Assembly: GCA_963579625.1 (NCBI GenBank)
Contig: CAUZHN010000001.1
Location: 1 to 64,000, forward strand
Direction of reading: 5' to 3'
Length of the DNA stretch: 64,000 nucleotides
Source of the DNA: JAAXGI01 sp963579625
GTDB taxonomy: Bacteria; Gemmatimonadota; Gemmatimonadetes; Longimicrobiales; Gaopeijiaceae
In this document: piece by piece, positions 17,861 through 26,527 of the stretch
Layout of the letters: each line of letters begins with the position of its first letter
Numbering within the stretch: the stretch's first letter is position 1
Notes under the pieces: generated by a model
Told to the model about the DNA's origin: nothing
Seen by the model: the letters and a program-made list of their open reading frames with translations, nothing else
The model's database searches: none
Made by a program: the position numbers and the translations under genes

Positions 17861-18313
17861 TCATGGGATCACGGCGATGCAGGCGATCTCCATCTGGGCA
17901 GAGGCCGGAACTGCAACTACAGCGATCGCTGTACGGGCTGGAGGCTCTGAGGGGAAGTACTCGACGTAGGCCTCATTCATCTCCTGGTAGTCCTCGATGT
18001 CCGTCAGGAAGACCGTGCATTGGACGATATCAGCCATTGTCGCTCCGACCTCATCGACCCTCTCCCTAATGCCTTCCAAGGCGTTTCGCGTGGCTTCCGG
18101 AATGTCTCCGTTCGCAGAACGCCCAACCACCCCCGACAAGAAAAGCAGGTTGCCAGTGCGAATGGCAGGTGAGAAGAGGGTAGAGCCACCGCCGCCCGAA
18201 AGATTGACAACCTCTCGGAGCGGGCCATGATCGGGCGTCCGCCGCTGCGCACAACCCCCTAAGGTGAAGACACAGAGAAGAAGAACCCAACTAAGGAAAA
18301 CACGCGCGCTCAT
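17861..18313 (-). CDS. RidA-family (YjgF) protein with lipoprotein signal
   Basis: 150 residues. The N-terminus is a lipoprotein signal ending in TLGGC at residue 21. The rest is a full RidA domain: GNLLFLSGVVGRSANGDIP, IVQCTVFLTDIEDYQEMNEA, the catalytic Arg in PPARTAIAV, and the Glu in QMEIACIAV. RidA enzymes hydrolyse reactive enamine/imine intermediates made by PLP enzymes and are normally cytosolic, so an exported, membrane-anchored copy with the active-site residues kept is unusual. It is convergent with the amidohydrolase fragment and follows the beta-propeller gene by 12 bases, so those two are probably cotranscribed. Confidence 0.88.
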   Translation of the reverse strand: MSARVFLSWVLLLCVFTLGGCAQRRTPDHGPLREVVNLSGGGGSTLFSPAIRTGNLLFLSGVVGRSANGDIPEATRNALEGIRERVDEVGATMADIVQCTVFLTDIEDYQEMNEAYVEYFPSEPPARTAIAVVAVPASAQMEIACIAVIP

Positions 18314-18325
18314 ACATCTCTCCGT

Positions 18326-19285
18326 CTAGGGCCCGCCGCTAGAGATCTCAGTCTCCTCGTCGCCGAGTGGAACGAAGAGCAAGCGATTCTCTTCATACAA
18401 CGGGATCAGGACCCGATTGCGCACGGAATCGTATCCTAGGTCCCCAGGGAAACTGATCCCATCGATGAGTGTGCCAACACTCCCGCTCCCGTCGACCAGG
18501 TATACAGACGAGTCCGCCGACGACGAATATGCAAAGCCACCGTCGGCCACGAAGACCACCCCCTCGAACACCTGCCCGGTGGTTGTGACCAAATCGGTCC
18601 GCTCTCCATTGGGGGTAAATCTGATGAGCTCCCCCCCAGCCGTCGTCACCAAGATCCCAATCGGGCCGATCGCCAGTCCGTTCGGGTGGTTCAGATCCAT
18701 TCCTTGAGCAAGCGTCGATCCCCTCTGATCATCTCGGAAGGTGAGCCGGTACACGGCATCAGTGGATGACGAAACGATTTGGCCATCCACCAAATCAAAT
18801 CCTCTGTCAGTCACGAAGAGCGAGCCCTCCGTCGCGACGTCTATTCCGCTCAGCGAAGTGACATCATCTAGACAGCGGGTCTCCACTATCTCGCCAGTCT
18901 CTCGGTTGGCGATATGGATGCACCCGATGTCCGTAATGAACAGGCTATCTCCTCGGATGGCCATCCCCTTTGGCGCATTCATAAGGTCTCCAGATCCGAC
19001 GCTCGGGATCCACTGAGAAGAAAGCACCTCTCCCTCGGGTGAAATCCTGGAAACGAAGCCGTTCTCGTCCTCATCGAGAGAGCCTCCGTTTACATTGGAC
19101 ACGAGGTACACGTCAGCGATCGCATCGTAGACGATCGCCCTAGGGCTCTGGAGCCCGACATCCGCAACCTCCACGAACGGCACGGGCTCGTCGACGGACG
19201 AACCCTCACCACAGCCGACAATCAGAAGTAGAGTGGCGACCGGGATCGGTGCACGAGTGGCTGGCGACTGATTCAGGAAGCTCAT
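18326..19285 (-). CDS. SMP-30/NHL-like beta-propeller lipoprotein
   Basis: 319 residues from ATG 19285; the longer frame to 19441 adds a leader with no signal. A lipoprotein signal ends in LLLIVGC (about residue 25). The mature protein is built of repeating blades such as SPRAIVYDAIADVYLVSNV, GMAIRGDSLFITDIG, SGIDVATEGSLFVTDRG and NGLAIGPIGILVTTAGG, the usual look of SMP-30/gluconolactonase or NHL-type six-bladed propellers. It is likely a periplasmic hydrolase or binding protein; the metal ligands cannot be confirmed by eye. It lies upstream of, and probably in one operon with, the exported RidA. Confidence 0.75.
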   Translation of the reverse strand: MSFLNQSPATRAPIPVATLLLIVGCGEGSSVDEPVPFVEVADVGLQSPRAIVYDAIADVYLVSNVNGGSLDEDENGFVSRISPEGEVLSSQWIPSVGSGDLMNAPKGMAIRGDSLFITDIGCIHIANRETGEIVETRCLDDVTSLSGIDVATEGSLFVTDRGFDLVDGQIVSSSTDAVYRLTFRDDQRGSTLAQGMDLNHPNGLAIGPIGILVTTAGGELIRFTPNGERTDLVTTTGQVFEGVVFVADGGFAYSSSADSSVYLVDGSGSVGTLIDGISFPGDLGYDSVRNRVLIPLYEENRLLFVPLGDEETEISSGGP

Positions 19286-19540
19286 GACTCTGTGGGGTTC
19301 AGGTGATTGAGCGATACGGACGCTAGTACATTTGAAATGTTCGGCATTGAGAACCGGCGCGCAACGGCTGTGGCCCACGGTCAATGAGTTAGGAACGCAC
19401 CGTACGGGCATACAAGTCTGATCCTGGCGCCGAAGGCACACCCGCGGTGTACATTGAATCTACGCCTCGCGGGTCTCCCGAATGGGGTTGAGGGATTCGC
19501 GCATCATTCACCTTCCCATACCGTTCCAGGAGGACCCGAC

Positions 19541-21982
19541 GTGAGATCCATCATGGCATACATGATCTTTGCTCTTTTTCTTCCCGGGACCCTGTCTGGT
19601 CAGGACCCGGAACCCTTCCCGCAGGACACCGACACACCCACCGTAGAGCTAGATACGATCTCCACGGACGAAGAAACGGGGGATGATCAGGACGGGATGC
19701 AGCCCTACGAGGAGGTAATCCCCGCCACCGCCAATTCGGACGAAGGAGTATTTACGATCCACCGGGTGGAGGAGGATGTCTTCTTCGAGATCCCACTCGA
19801 CATGATGGATCGCGAATTCCTCCTTCAAACACGGATCACGAGGACACCTGCTGGCGTTGGGTACGGGGGAGAGCGAGAATCGATGGCGGTAGTGAGATGG
19901 GAGCGGAGACCTAAGCGGGTTCTTCTGCGGCTTGCAGGTTATCAAAATGTCGCTTCCGATACGCTTCCAATCTCCGAGGCAGTCCAGAGCTCGAATTTCG
20001 AGCCGATTCTCTTCGCCTTCGATATTGAGACAATCCCCGCCGACTCTGCGGCAGTGGTCATCGACGTCTCGGATTTCTTCACCAGAGATACGCCCGTCAT
20101 TGGCATCCGCAGGAACCGAAGGGAGGAGTATGGAATCCGGGCCCTAAGTAGGGATCGGACCTTCATCGAGTCCGCCAGGAGCTTTCCCGACAACATTGAT
20201 GTCCGCCGGATAGTGACCTACGCGGCCAACGACACCCCATCCCAGGACGTGGGGGGAACCCTCTCGATGGAGCTGGGACATTCCCTGCTGCTTCTTCCCG
20301 AGAATCCGATGGAGCCCAGGGGCTGGGATGAGCGAGTAGGCTATTTCTCAATCAGGCAGAATGACTTCGGGGCGGATGCGCAACGCTTGGTCCAACGAAG
20401 GTTCATCCGGCGTTGGCGACTCGATCCCTCCGATCCGGAAGCATATGAGCGGGGCGAGTTCGTCGAGCCGGTGAAGCCGATCGTCTTTTACATTGACCCT
20501 GCGACCCCAGAGAAGTGGCGCCCCTACCTGAAACAGGGAGTTGAGGACTGGCAAAAGGCCTTCGAACAGGCGGGATTTCGGAACGCGATCCTCGCGAAGG
20601 ACCCCCCCACCCCGGAGGAGGATCCAGACTTCGACCCCGCGGACGCTCGCTACTCGATGATTCGCTATATCGCCTCCGCAGTCGAAAATGCGAGCGGTCC
20701 TACCTTCTTCGATCCGCGAACTGGGGAAATCCTGGGGGCTCATATACAGTGGCATCACAATGTGATGAACCTGGTCCGCAAGTGGTATTTCGTGCAGACG
20801 GCCGCTGCAAACCCTGAAGCCCGATCAGTCGAGTTCGACGATGACGTGATGGGTAGACTCATCAGGAATGTCGCCTCACATGAAGTTGGACACACACTGG
20901 GTCTTCCTCACAACATGAAGGGGCACTCCGCCATCCCCGTGGACTCGCTCCGAACCCGCTGGGTGTGCGAAAACGGTACCTCATCCTCAATCATGGACTA
21001 CGCGCGCTTCAACTACGTGGCGCAGCCTGGAGACGACACCTGCTTCATCCCATTGATCGGCCCCTACGACAAGTGGGCGATCGAATGGGGATACCGCTGG
21101 TTCCCCGACACCATGAGCGCGGAGAGGGCCGAGAAGACCCTCCGGGAATGGATCGTGGCCCACGGCGACGATCCGATCTACCGCTTTGGAGGCCCGAGTG
21201 CCATGGACCCCAGCTCGACTTCGGAGGCTCTGGGAAACGACCCGGTGCGGGCTTCAGAGCTGGGAGTGGCTAACCTGCAGAGAATCATCCCGAAGCTCCT
21301 CCAGTGGACCTTCGAGGAGGGAGAAAACTATGATCAGTTGGAAGAAATGTACGAGGAAGTCCTCGACCAGTGGAGCGAATACGTCCGGCATGTTGCCCTT
21401 CTGGTCGGGGGTGTAGATCGGACCCACAGAGCTCAGGGTCAGGAGGGCCGACCCTACACGCCCGTCACCTCACACCGCCAGAAGGCTGCGATAGGATATC
21501 TCGACCGACAGGTGTTCCGGACGCCCGAGTGGATGATCGATCAGGACATCCTCTTCAGGATCGAGGGGTCGGGGATTCAGGATCGGATCAGGACCTTACA
21601 GGTTGATGCCCTCCAGCGATTGCTCAACGTGAGCCGCATGAAGCGCCAGATCGAACAGGAAGCACTTCTGGGCCCCGATGCCTACGGACTCCAGGAGATG
21701 CTCTCCGACCTCCGCCGCTCAGTGTGGACCGAGCTCGATACGGGCTCGCCAATCGACCCCTTCAGGCGGAATCTACAGAGGGGGTATCTGGACCGTGTTC
21801 AGACGCTTCTAGAAGACGAGGCGGCTCGCGCCTCAGATATCGCACCCCTCATGAGGGGAGAGTTGAAAACGGTAAGTAGGGCAGCCGAAGACAGCCGCTT
21901 GGCTTCACCCGACGAGCTGACGCAGCTCCACCTGGAGGACGTGATCACCCGTATCGACGAGATCCTCGACCCGAGAGACTAA
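19541..21982 (+). CDS. Exported zinc-dependent metalloprotease (DUF5117/DUF4953 type)
   Basis: 813 residues from GTG 19541, which has AGGAGG seven bases upstream; the TTG frame start at 19454 has neither site nor signal. A signal peptide (MAYMIFALFLPGTLSGQ) precedes an acidic linker, then an N-terminal DUF5117-like domain (EDVFFEIPLDMMDREFLLQT onward). The catalytic domain has the metzincin motif HEVGHTLGLPH at residues 447-457, preceded by WHHNVMNLVRKWYF, and a downstream Met-turn candidate SSIMDY. A C-terminal helical region (DUF4953) completes the family layout. Such proteins are found in many copies in Bacteroidota and Gemmatimonadota; likely periplasmic or surface peptidase of unknown substrate. 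Confidence 0.92.
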   Translation: MRSIMAYMIFALFLPGTLSGQDPEPFPQDTDTPTVELDTISTDEETGDDQDGMQPYEEVIPATANSDEGVFTIHRVEEDVFFEIPLDMMDREFLLQTRITRTPAGVGYGGERESMAVVRWERRPKRVLLRLAGYQNVASDTLPISEAVQSSNFEPILFAFDIETIPADSAAVVIDVSDFFTRDTPVIGIRRNRREEYGIRALSRDRTFIESARSFPDNIDVRRIVTYAANDTPSQDVGGTLSMELGHSLLLLPENPMEPRGWDERVGYFSIRQNDFGADAQRLVQRRFIRRWRLDPSDPEAYERGEFVEPVKPIVFYIDPATPEKWRPYLKQGVEDWQKAFEQAGFRNAILAKDPPTPEEDPDFDPADARYSMIRYIASAVENASGPTFFDPRTGEILGAHIQWHHNVMNLVRKWYFVQTAAANPEARSVEFDDDVMGRLIRNVASHEVGHTLGLPHNMKGHSAIPVDSLRTRWVCENGTSSSIMDYARFNYVAQPGDDTCFIPLIGPYDKWAIEWGYRWFPDTMSAERAEKTLREWIVAHGDDPIYRFGGPSAMDPSSTSEALGNDPVRASELGVANLQRIIPKLLQWTFEEGENYDQLEEMYEEVLDQWSEYVRHVALLVGGVDRTHRAQGQEGRPYTPVTSHRQKAAIGYLDRQVFRTPEWMIDQDILFRIEGSGIQDRIRTLQVDALQRLLNVSRMKRQIEQEALLGPDAYGLQEMLSDLRRSVWTELDTGSPIDPFRRNLQRGYLDRVQTLLEDEAARASDIAPLMRGELKTVSRAAEDSRLASPDELTQLHLEDVITRIDEILDPRD

Positions 21983-22142
21983 AGCCGGCCAAATCGGTCT
22001 GCTCACGCCTTTCGTCAGCAGTCTTCCGGCCCGCATAAGTTATCTCTCGGCTCGGTCGTCTCGTCGTACTCGGCACCCCTATTAATAGAGTTGCGCCCTG
22101 CCACCGTTGCACCTACGGAAGCGGTCCCGATACTTTGGAATC

Positions 22143-23006
22143 ATGAGTCCTGAGACATACGTTAGGGGCCTCCCCGGCCTTCGTGGTATTCTGCTGGTAT
22201 TTTCTCTCGGTACAGGTCTGCTCATGGCCCCGGAGCGCGCGACCGCCCAAACCTCCAGCGTCACCATCGGTGACATCCGGGTGATGACACCCCGTCGTCA
22301 GATTCTCCCAGAGATCCCGGGGGGCTTCACCTTCTGCCGGCTCATTTATACCCGTACCAGAAGAGAGCAGCGAGGACAGGGTTGGAGGACGGACTATCCC
22401 GACGGAGACAGCAACCTGATGACGCGGCTGTCTCAGCTCACACCGACCCCGATTAGCGAGTGGCTGGATGGGCGCCCTGGATTTGCCGTTCTTCGTGCGA
22501 CTGATCCGGAGCTGTTTCGCTGTCCTTTTCTCTTCTCCTCCGATGTCGGCACAGCGGGCTTTAGCAACGAGGAGGTCGAAAACCTCAGGGAGTACATTCT
22601 AAAGGGCGGATTCCTATGGGCAGACGACTTCTGGGGGCGCCGCGCGTGGTCCCACTGGACAGGTCAAATCGAACGAGTATTCCCCGAGTTCCCGATTGAG
22701 GATCTGCCTCTTGAGCACCCTCTGTTCTCGATCGTTTATCAGGTGAAAGAGATCCCTCAGATCCCCTCCATTCAGTACTGGCGGCAAAGCGGTGGACGCA
22801 CTTCGGAACTAGGCGCCATGAGTTCTACTCCTCGCTTGCGCGTGATCCGTGACGAAGCTGGGCGCATCCTCGTCCTCATGAGCCACAACACGGATATCGC
22901 GGATGGTTGGGAACGGGAGGGAGAAGACCACGCCTTCTTCGCCCAATTCTCACCGGACGCATACGCTCTAGGCATTAACATCTTGATCTGGACTATGACC
23001 CATTAA
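22143..23006 (+). CDS. DUF4159 exported protein
   Basis: 287 residues from ATG 22143 (the frame from TTG/ATG 22107 adds a basic leader). A signal peptide ends at ATAQ (about residue 38). The DUF4159 domain reads FTFCRLIYTRTRREQRG, WRTDYPDGDSNLMTRLSQ, FSNEEVENLREYILKGGFLW, and ADDFWGRRAWSHWTGQIERV. DUF4159 resembles a glutamine-amidotransferase-like fold and in Bacteroidota, Planctomycetota and Gemmatimonadota it commonly accompanies MoxR/DUF58/BatA genes, as here. First gene of the large plus-strand block; 117 bases separate it from the vWA protein. Confidence 0.88.
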   Translation: MSPETYVRGLPGLRGILLVFSLGTGLLMAPERATAQTSSVTIGDIRVMTPRRQILPEIPGGFTFCRLIYTRTRREQRGQGWRTDYPDGDSNLMTRLSQLTPTPISEWLDGRPGFAVLRATDPELFRCPFLFSSDVGTAGFSNEEVENLREYILKGGFLWADDFWGRRAWSHWTGQIERVFPEFPIEDLPLEHPLFSIVYQVKEIPQIPSIQYWRQSGGRTSELGAMSSTPRLRVIRDEAGRILVLMSHNTDIADGWEREGEDHAFFAQFSPDAYALGINILIWTMTH

Positions 23007-23123
23007 GGAAAAAACCAGTTAGAAACCTGGAACGAGTAGTTAGCAGGTGCAGACGGCCACAATCTGGGCTAGTGTAGTAATCAATGAGGTCCACCATTAT
23101 CTCTGACGCCAACAGATCCCAGG

Positions 23124-25520
23124 ATGTTTGACACTCTCTTCGAATACCTGTTCAAGTATCCACGGATCGCCTATGAGCGGGGAGAAATCGTCTGGAGCGG
23201 TTCATGGTCGCCGCTCCTTCTCAGTGGAATGTTTGTGCTTGGCGCAGGGCTTGTGTTCTGGAGCTATCGCTGGGGACGGGCGCGCACTTCCCCCTCGACG
23301 ACCTGGGCCCTCGCTCTCTTCCGGGCGACGGGCCTCGCGGTACTCCTAATCTGCCTATTGAGGCCAACGCTGGTCCTCTCTACCGCCGTACCGCAGCAGA
23401 ATGTGGTTGCTATTCTCATCGATGACTCTCGCAGCATGGGGATTCCTGATGAGGAAGATCGTGAGAGAGGAGTTGTCGCCCAGGAAACCTTCGCCTCTCA
23501 AGAGAGCCCGCTTCTGGATGAGATTGAAGAGCGTTTCATGGTCCGGCATTTCCGCTTTTCGGCTCTGGCGGAGCGGCTACGAGATTCGGAGGAACTTGGA
23601 TATCAGGGAAACCGATCTCTCCTCGGGCCAGCTCTCGATTTTGTTCGACAGGAATTGGCAACCCTCCCCCTCTCCGGCATCGTGCTCATCTCCGATGGGG
23701 GCGACCAGAACCCCGATGCGCTTGAGAACGCGCTCCTAGGGTTACGGGCAGAAAACATTCCCGTCCACGCTGTCGGCGTGGGCCGCGAGCGTCTGGATCC
23801 AGACGTAAGGATCGAGCGGGTGGACATTCCCCAGACCGTGATCCAGGGATCCACCGTGATCACGGACGTGGTCGTCGCACACACGGGACTCGGGGGGGTC
23901 ACGGTCTCCGTAAACCTTGAAGAGAGTGGGGCGATCCTGGCCACGGAGGAGGTCGAGCTCACTGGGGGGAGCGGAAGCGCGACGGTTCGGATCCCGTTTA
24001 GCCTAGACGACCCGGGGGTGAGGAACCTGCGAATCAGGGTGCCAACCCAGGACGGTGAGGTCGTCGAAGAGAATAACTTTAGGGACATTCACGTCCAGGT
24101 GAGGGACGGACGGGAGAAGATCCTCTACTACGAAGGTCAGCCTCGGTTCGAGGTAGGCTTCCTGCGCCAGGCCGTCCGGGACGACGGAAATCTTCAGGTG
24201 GTTGTGCTTCAACGTACCGGTGAGGACCGGTATGTTCGACTCGATGTGGACTCGGGGGACGAGTTGTCCGGCGGATTTCCGAACACGCGCGAGGAGCTCT
24301 TCGAGTACCGGGCTCTCATTCTCGGGAGCGTGGAGGCGAGCTCATTCTCACCGGACCAACTGCGGATGATTGTCGACTTCGTGGACCGAAGGGGTGGCAG
24401 CCTGCTCGTCCTAGGGGGACCGGCTTCACTCGCCGAGGGAGGGTTTGCAGAGACGGCACTTGCTCCCCTCTTCCCGGTCGAGCTCGCAAACCCTGTGAGT
24501 GGTGGAGAGGGGGTCGAAGATTTCTGGGCAACCGTTAGACTCATGCCGACTCGAAGCGGTGCGATGCACCCTGCGCTTCAACTCTCATCCCAGTCGGTAT
24601 CGGATGAGGATGATGGGGACTCACCCTCACCGGGAGCCGTAGCAAATGACTCTCCGGACTCTGGCACCCCGACGGTGACTCAGTGGGAAGATTTGCCTGC
24701 TCTCACCACGGTTAACCTCGTCGGAGACGCACGGCCGGGAGCCACCGTGCTCCTTGAGGCAGAGGTTGAGGAGGTCTTCGGGGTCCGGGCTGACCCAAGC
24801 TACGGTAATGAGCCCTCTCCGGCTTTCGTCTTCCAACGCTACGGCGCTGGAATCTCAGCTATCCTCGCGGTACATGATACCTGGCTCTGGCAAATGCATG
24901 ACGAGATTCCCCTGGAGGACCAGACGCACGAGCGCTTCTGGAAGCAGGTGCTGCGCTGGCTGGTCCAGGAGGTTCCGGAACCCCTCGAGGTAAGTGCCAC
25001 GAGCACCCGGGTAGCGCCAGCCCAGTCGGTAGAACTCATGACCCGCGTTGCGAGCGAAGAGTACCTCCCGGTCAATGATGCTCAAGTGACCGCAAGGATC
25101 ACGGATCCGTTTGGAGCCGAGCAGGAGCTGGAGCTCACCTGGAACCTGGACCGGGATGGCGAATATAGCGGCTCTTTCCTACCCACGGTGGATGGGCCCT
25201 ACGAAATCGAGGTGGACGCCATCGACGGAGACCGCATTCTCGTGTCGCCGCCACTCCATATCCAGGCCGGTGTTCTCGACGAGGAACTCCGGAGCGGAGC
25301 CATGAGGGGCAATTTACTCCGAAGGGTTGCCTCGGAGACTGGAGGTCAGTTCTACACGATGGATCGGCTAGCTGGCCTTCCGGAGGCACTCCGCTATACC
25401 GACCGTGGGACGGTCGTCCAGGAAGAGCGAGACCTCTGGGACCTACCCCTCTTCTTCTTCCTCCTGATCGGTCTCCTCTTCGCCGAGTGGGTTGTCCGGC
25501 GCAGGCGAGGACTGGTATGA
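23124..25520 (+). CDS. vWA membrane protein of the MoxR block
   Basis: 798 residues. Two N-terminal membrane helices (residues 30-50 and 63-84) precede a von Willebrand A domain with the MIDAS-type DDSRSM (about residues 99-104) and ISDGGDQNPDAL. A beta-sandwich stretch follows, then a glutamine-amidotransferase-like domain (EKILYYEGQPRFEVGFLRQA, RRGGSLLVLGGPASLAEGG), a second sandwich, and a C-terminal helix LFFFLLIGLLFAEWVVRRRR. This layout matches the large membrane proteins encoded next to MoxR and BatA in Gemmatimonadota-like genomes. Most of the protein should face the periplasm. Its TGA overlaps the next start (ATGA). Confidence 0.85.
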   Translation: MFDTLFEYLFKYPRIAYERGEIVWSGSWSPLLLSGMFVLGAGLVFWSYRWGRARTSPSTTWALALFRATGLAVLLICLLRPTLVLSTAVPQQNVVAILIDDSRSMGIPDEEDRERGVVAQETFASQESPLLDEIEERFMVRHFRFSALAERLRDSEELGYQGNRSLLGPALDFVRQELATLPLSGIVLISDGGDQNPDALENALLGLRAENIPVHAVGVGRERLDPDVRIERVDIPQTVIQGSTVITDVVVAHTGLGGVTVSVNLEESGAILATEEVELTGGSGSATVRIPFSLDDPGVRNLRIRVPTQDGEVVEENNFRDIHVQVRDGREKILYYEGQPRFEVGFLRQAVRDDGNLQVVVLQRTGEDRYVRLDVDSGDELSGGFPNTREELFEYRALILGSVEASSFSPDQLRMIVDFVDRRGGSLLVLGGPASLAEGGFAETALAPLFPVELANPVSGGEGVEDFWATVRLMPTRSGAMHPALQLSSQSVSDEDDGDSPSPGAVANDSPDSGTPTVTQWEDLPALTTVNLVGDARPGATVLLEAEVEEVFGVRADPSYGNEPSPAFVFQRYGAGISAILAVHDTWLWQMHDEIPLEDQTHERFWKQVLRWLVQEVPEPLEVSATSTRVAPAQSVELMTRVASEEYLPVNDAQVTARITDPFGAEQELELTWNLDRDGEYSGSFLPTVDGPYEIEVDAIDGDRILVSPPLHIQAGVLDEELRSGAMRGNLLRRVASETGGQFYTMDRLAGLPEALRYTDRGTVVQEERDLWDLPLFFFLLIGLLFAEWVVRRRRGLV

Positions 25521-26527
25521 GGAGGTACATCCCAATCCTAACGGCACTCCTGATCGCAACTCCGCAGTGTCTCGAGGCATTGCTCGAAGCGCAGGAGACA
25601 CGTCTCCTGATCGTCTCCGGACTGGGCGGAGACCCACAGTACGAGGAGCAGTTTGTGGGGTGGGGCCTAGAAATGGCGGATGCGGCGGAGGCTGCCGGCA
25701 TCCCACCCGAGAACATCCTGTTCCTCGCCGAGGACCCGGAGGCGGCACCGGGAGAGATTGACGCTCGCTCCACCCGGGAGGAAATCGAGCGGGCGGTCCA
25801 GGAATTGAGGGAGAGCACTGCACCCGAGGACCGCGTACTGATCTTGTTGATCGGCCACGGGAGCGGGTCAGGCTCAGATTCCCGAGTGAGTATCCCGGGA
25901 CCGAGCTTGCGGGCTTCCGAGTATGCGTTTCTGCTCGAGCAACTCTCCCCCAGATTGGTCGCACTAGTGAATGTAGCGAGCGGGAGCGGTGATTTCATCC
26001 CGGTTCTTGCGGGAGACGGTCGGATCGTTGTCACCGCTACTCGGAGCTCCCGCCAGCGCAATGCGGCCATATTCGGTGGATACTTCGTGGGGGCGTTCGC
26101 GGGAGACGGTGCTGACCTGGACCGGGACGAACGGATCTCCCTTTTGGAGGCGTTCGAGTATGCCCGACTTGAGACGGACCGGTACTACAATGACCGGGGC
26201 CTCATCCCTTCTGAAACGGCGCTTCTGGAAGATCGCATGGAGGGTTCAGGCTCGGAGGAGCCGGGCGAAGAAGATGAGGTCGGCCTGCTTGCCGCCCGCT
26301 TTTTCCTCGAGAGCGTAGTCCCCACCGTGATCACCGGAGACGACGAGACCGCGGAGAGACTCCGCCAGCTTTACGTGGAACAAGCCAGACTCGAGGAGGA
26401 GGTCACTCTTATGGGGCAACGCGAGGGGACGATGGATCCCGAAGCCTACAGAGCGACTCTGGAGGTCGTACTGGTCGAGCTCGCACGGACTGGAAGTGAG
26501 ATCCGCGCATTGGAGGAGGGCCGATGA
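25517..26527 (+). CDS. Caspase-fold (C13-like) exported protein without a catalytic cysteine
   Basis: 336 residues from ATG 25517, whose ATGA overlaps the upstream stop. A signal peptide (IPILTALLIATPQCLEA) leads into a caspase/legumain-like domain. The catalytic-histidine strand is present, LILLIGHGSGSGSDS (about residues 112-126). The matching cysteine strand reads LVNVASGSGDFIPVLAG, with Ser or Ala where a C13 peptidase has Cys, and there is no cysteine anywhere in the mature chain. Further caspase-like features remain: RIVVTATRSS and DERISLLEAFEYA. The last 90 residues are a charged helical tail. It is probably a binding scaffold rather than a protease. Its TGA overlaps the next gene. Confidence 0.75.
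   Translation: MRRYIPILTALLIATPQCLEALLEAQETRLLIVSGLGGDPQYEEQFVGWGLEMADAAEAAGIPPENILFLAEDPEAAPGEIDARSTREEIERAVQELRESTAPEDRVLILLIGHGSGSGSDSRVSIPGPSLRASEYAFLLEQLSPRLVALVNVASGSGDFIPVLAGDGRIVVTATRSSRQRNAAIFGGYFVGAFAGDGADLDRDERISLLEAFEYARLETDRYYNDRGLIPSETALLEDRMEGSGSEEPGEEDEVGLLAARFFLESVVPTVITGDDETAERLRQLYVEQARLEEEVTLMGQREGTMDPEAYRATLEVVLVELARTGSEIRALEEGR

Noticed and set aside
23007..23040. A CCAG/CTGG hairpin with a T-run on the minus strand.
   Set aside because: No minus-strand gene ends here and the stem is only 4 bp.
25135..26070. A 311-codon minus-strand frame over the vWA and caspase-fold genes.
   Set aside because: Ser/Arg/Pro-rich shadow of genuine overlapping genes on the other strand.
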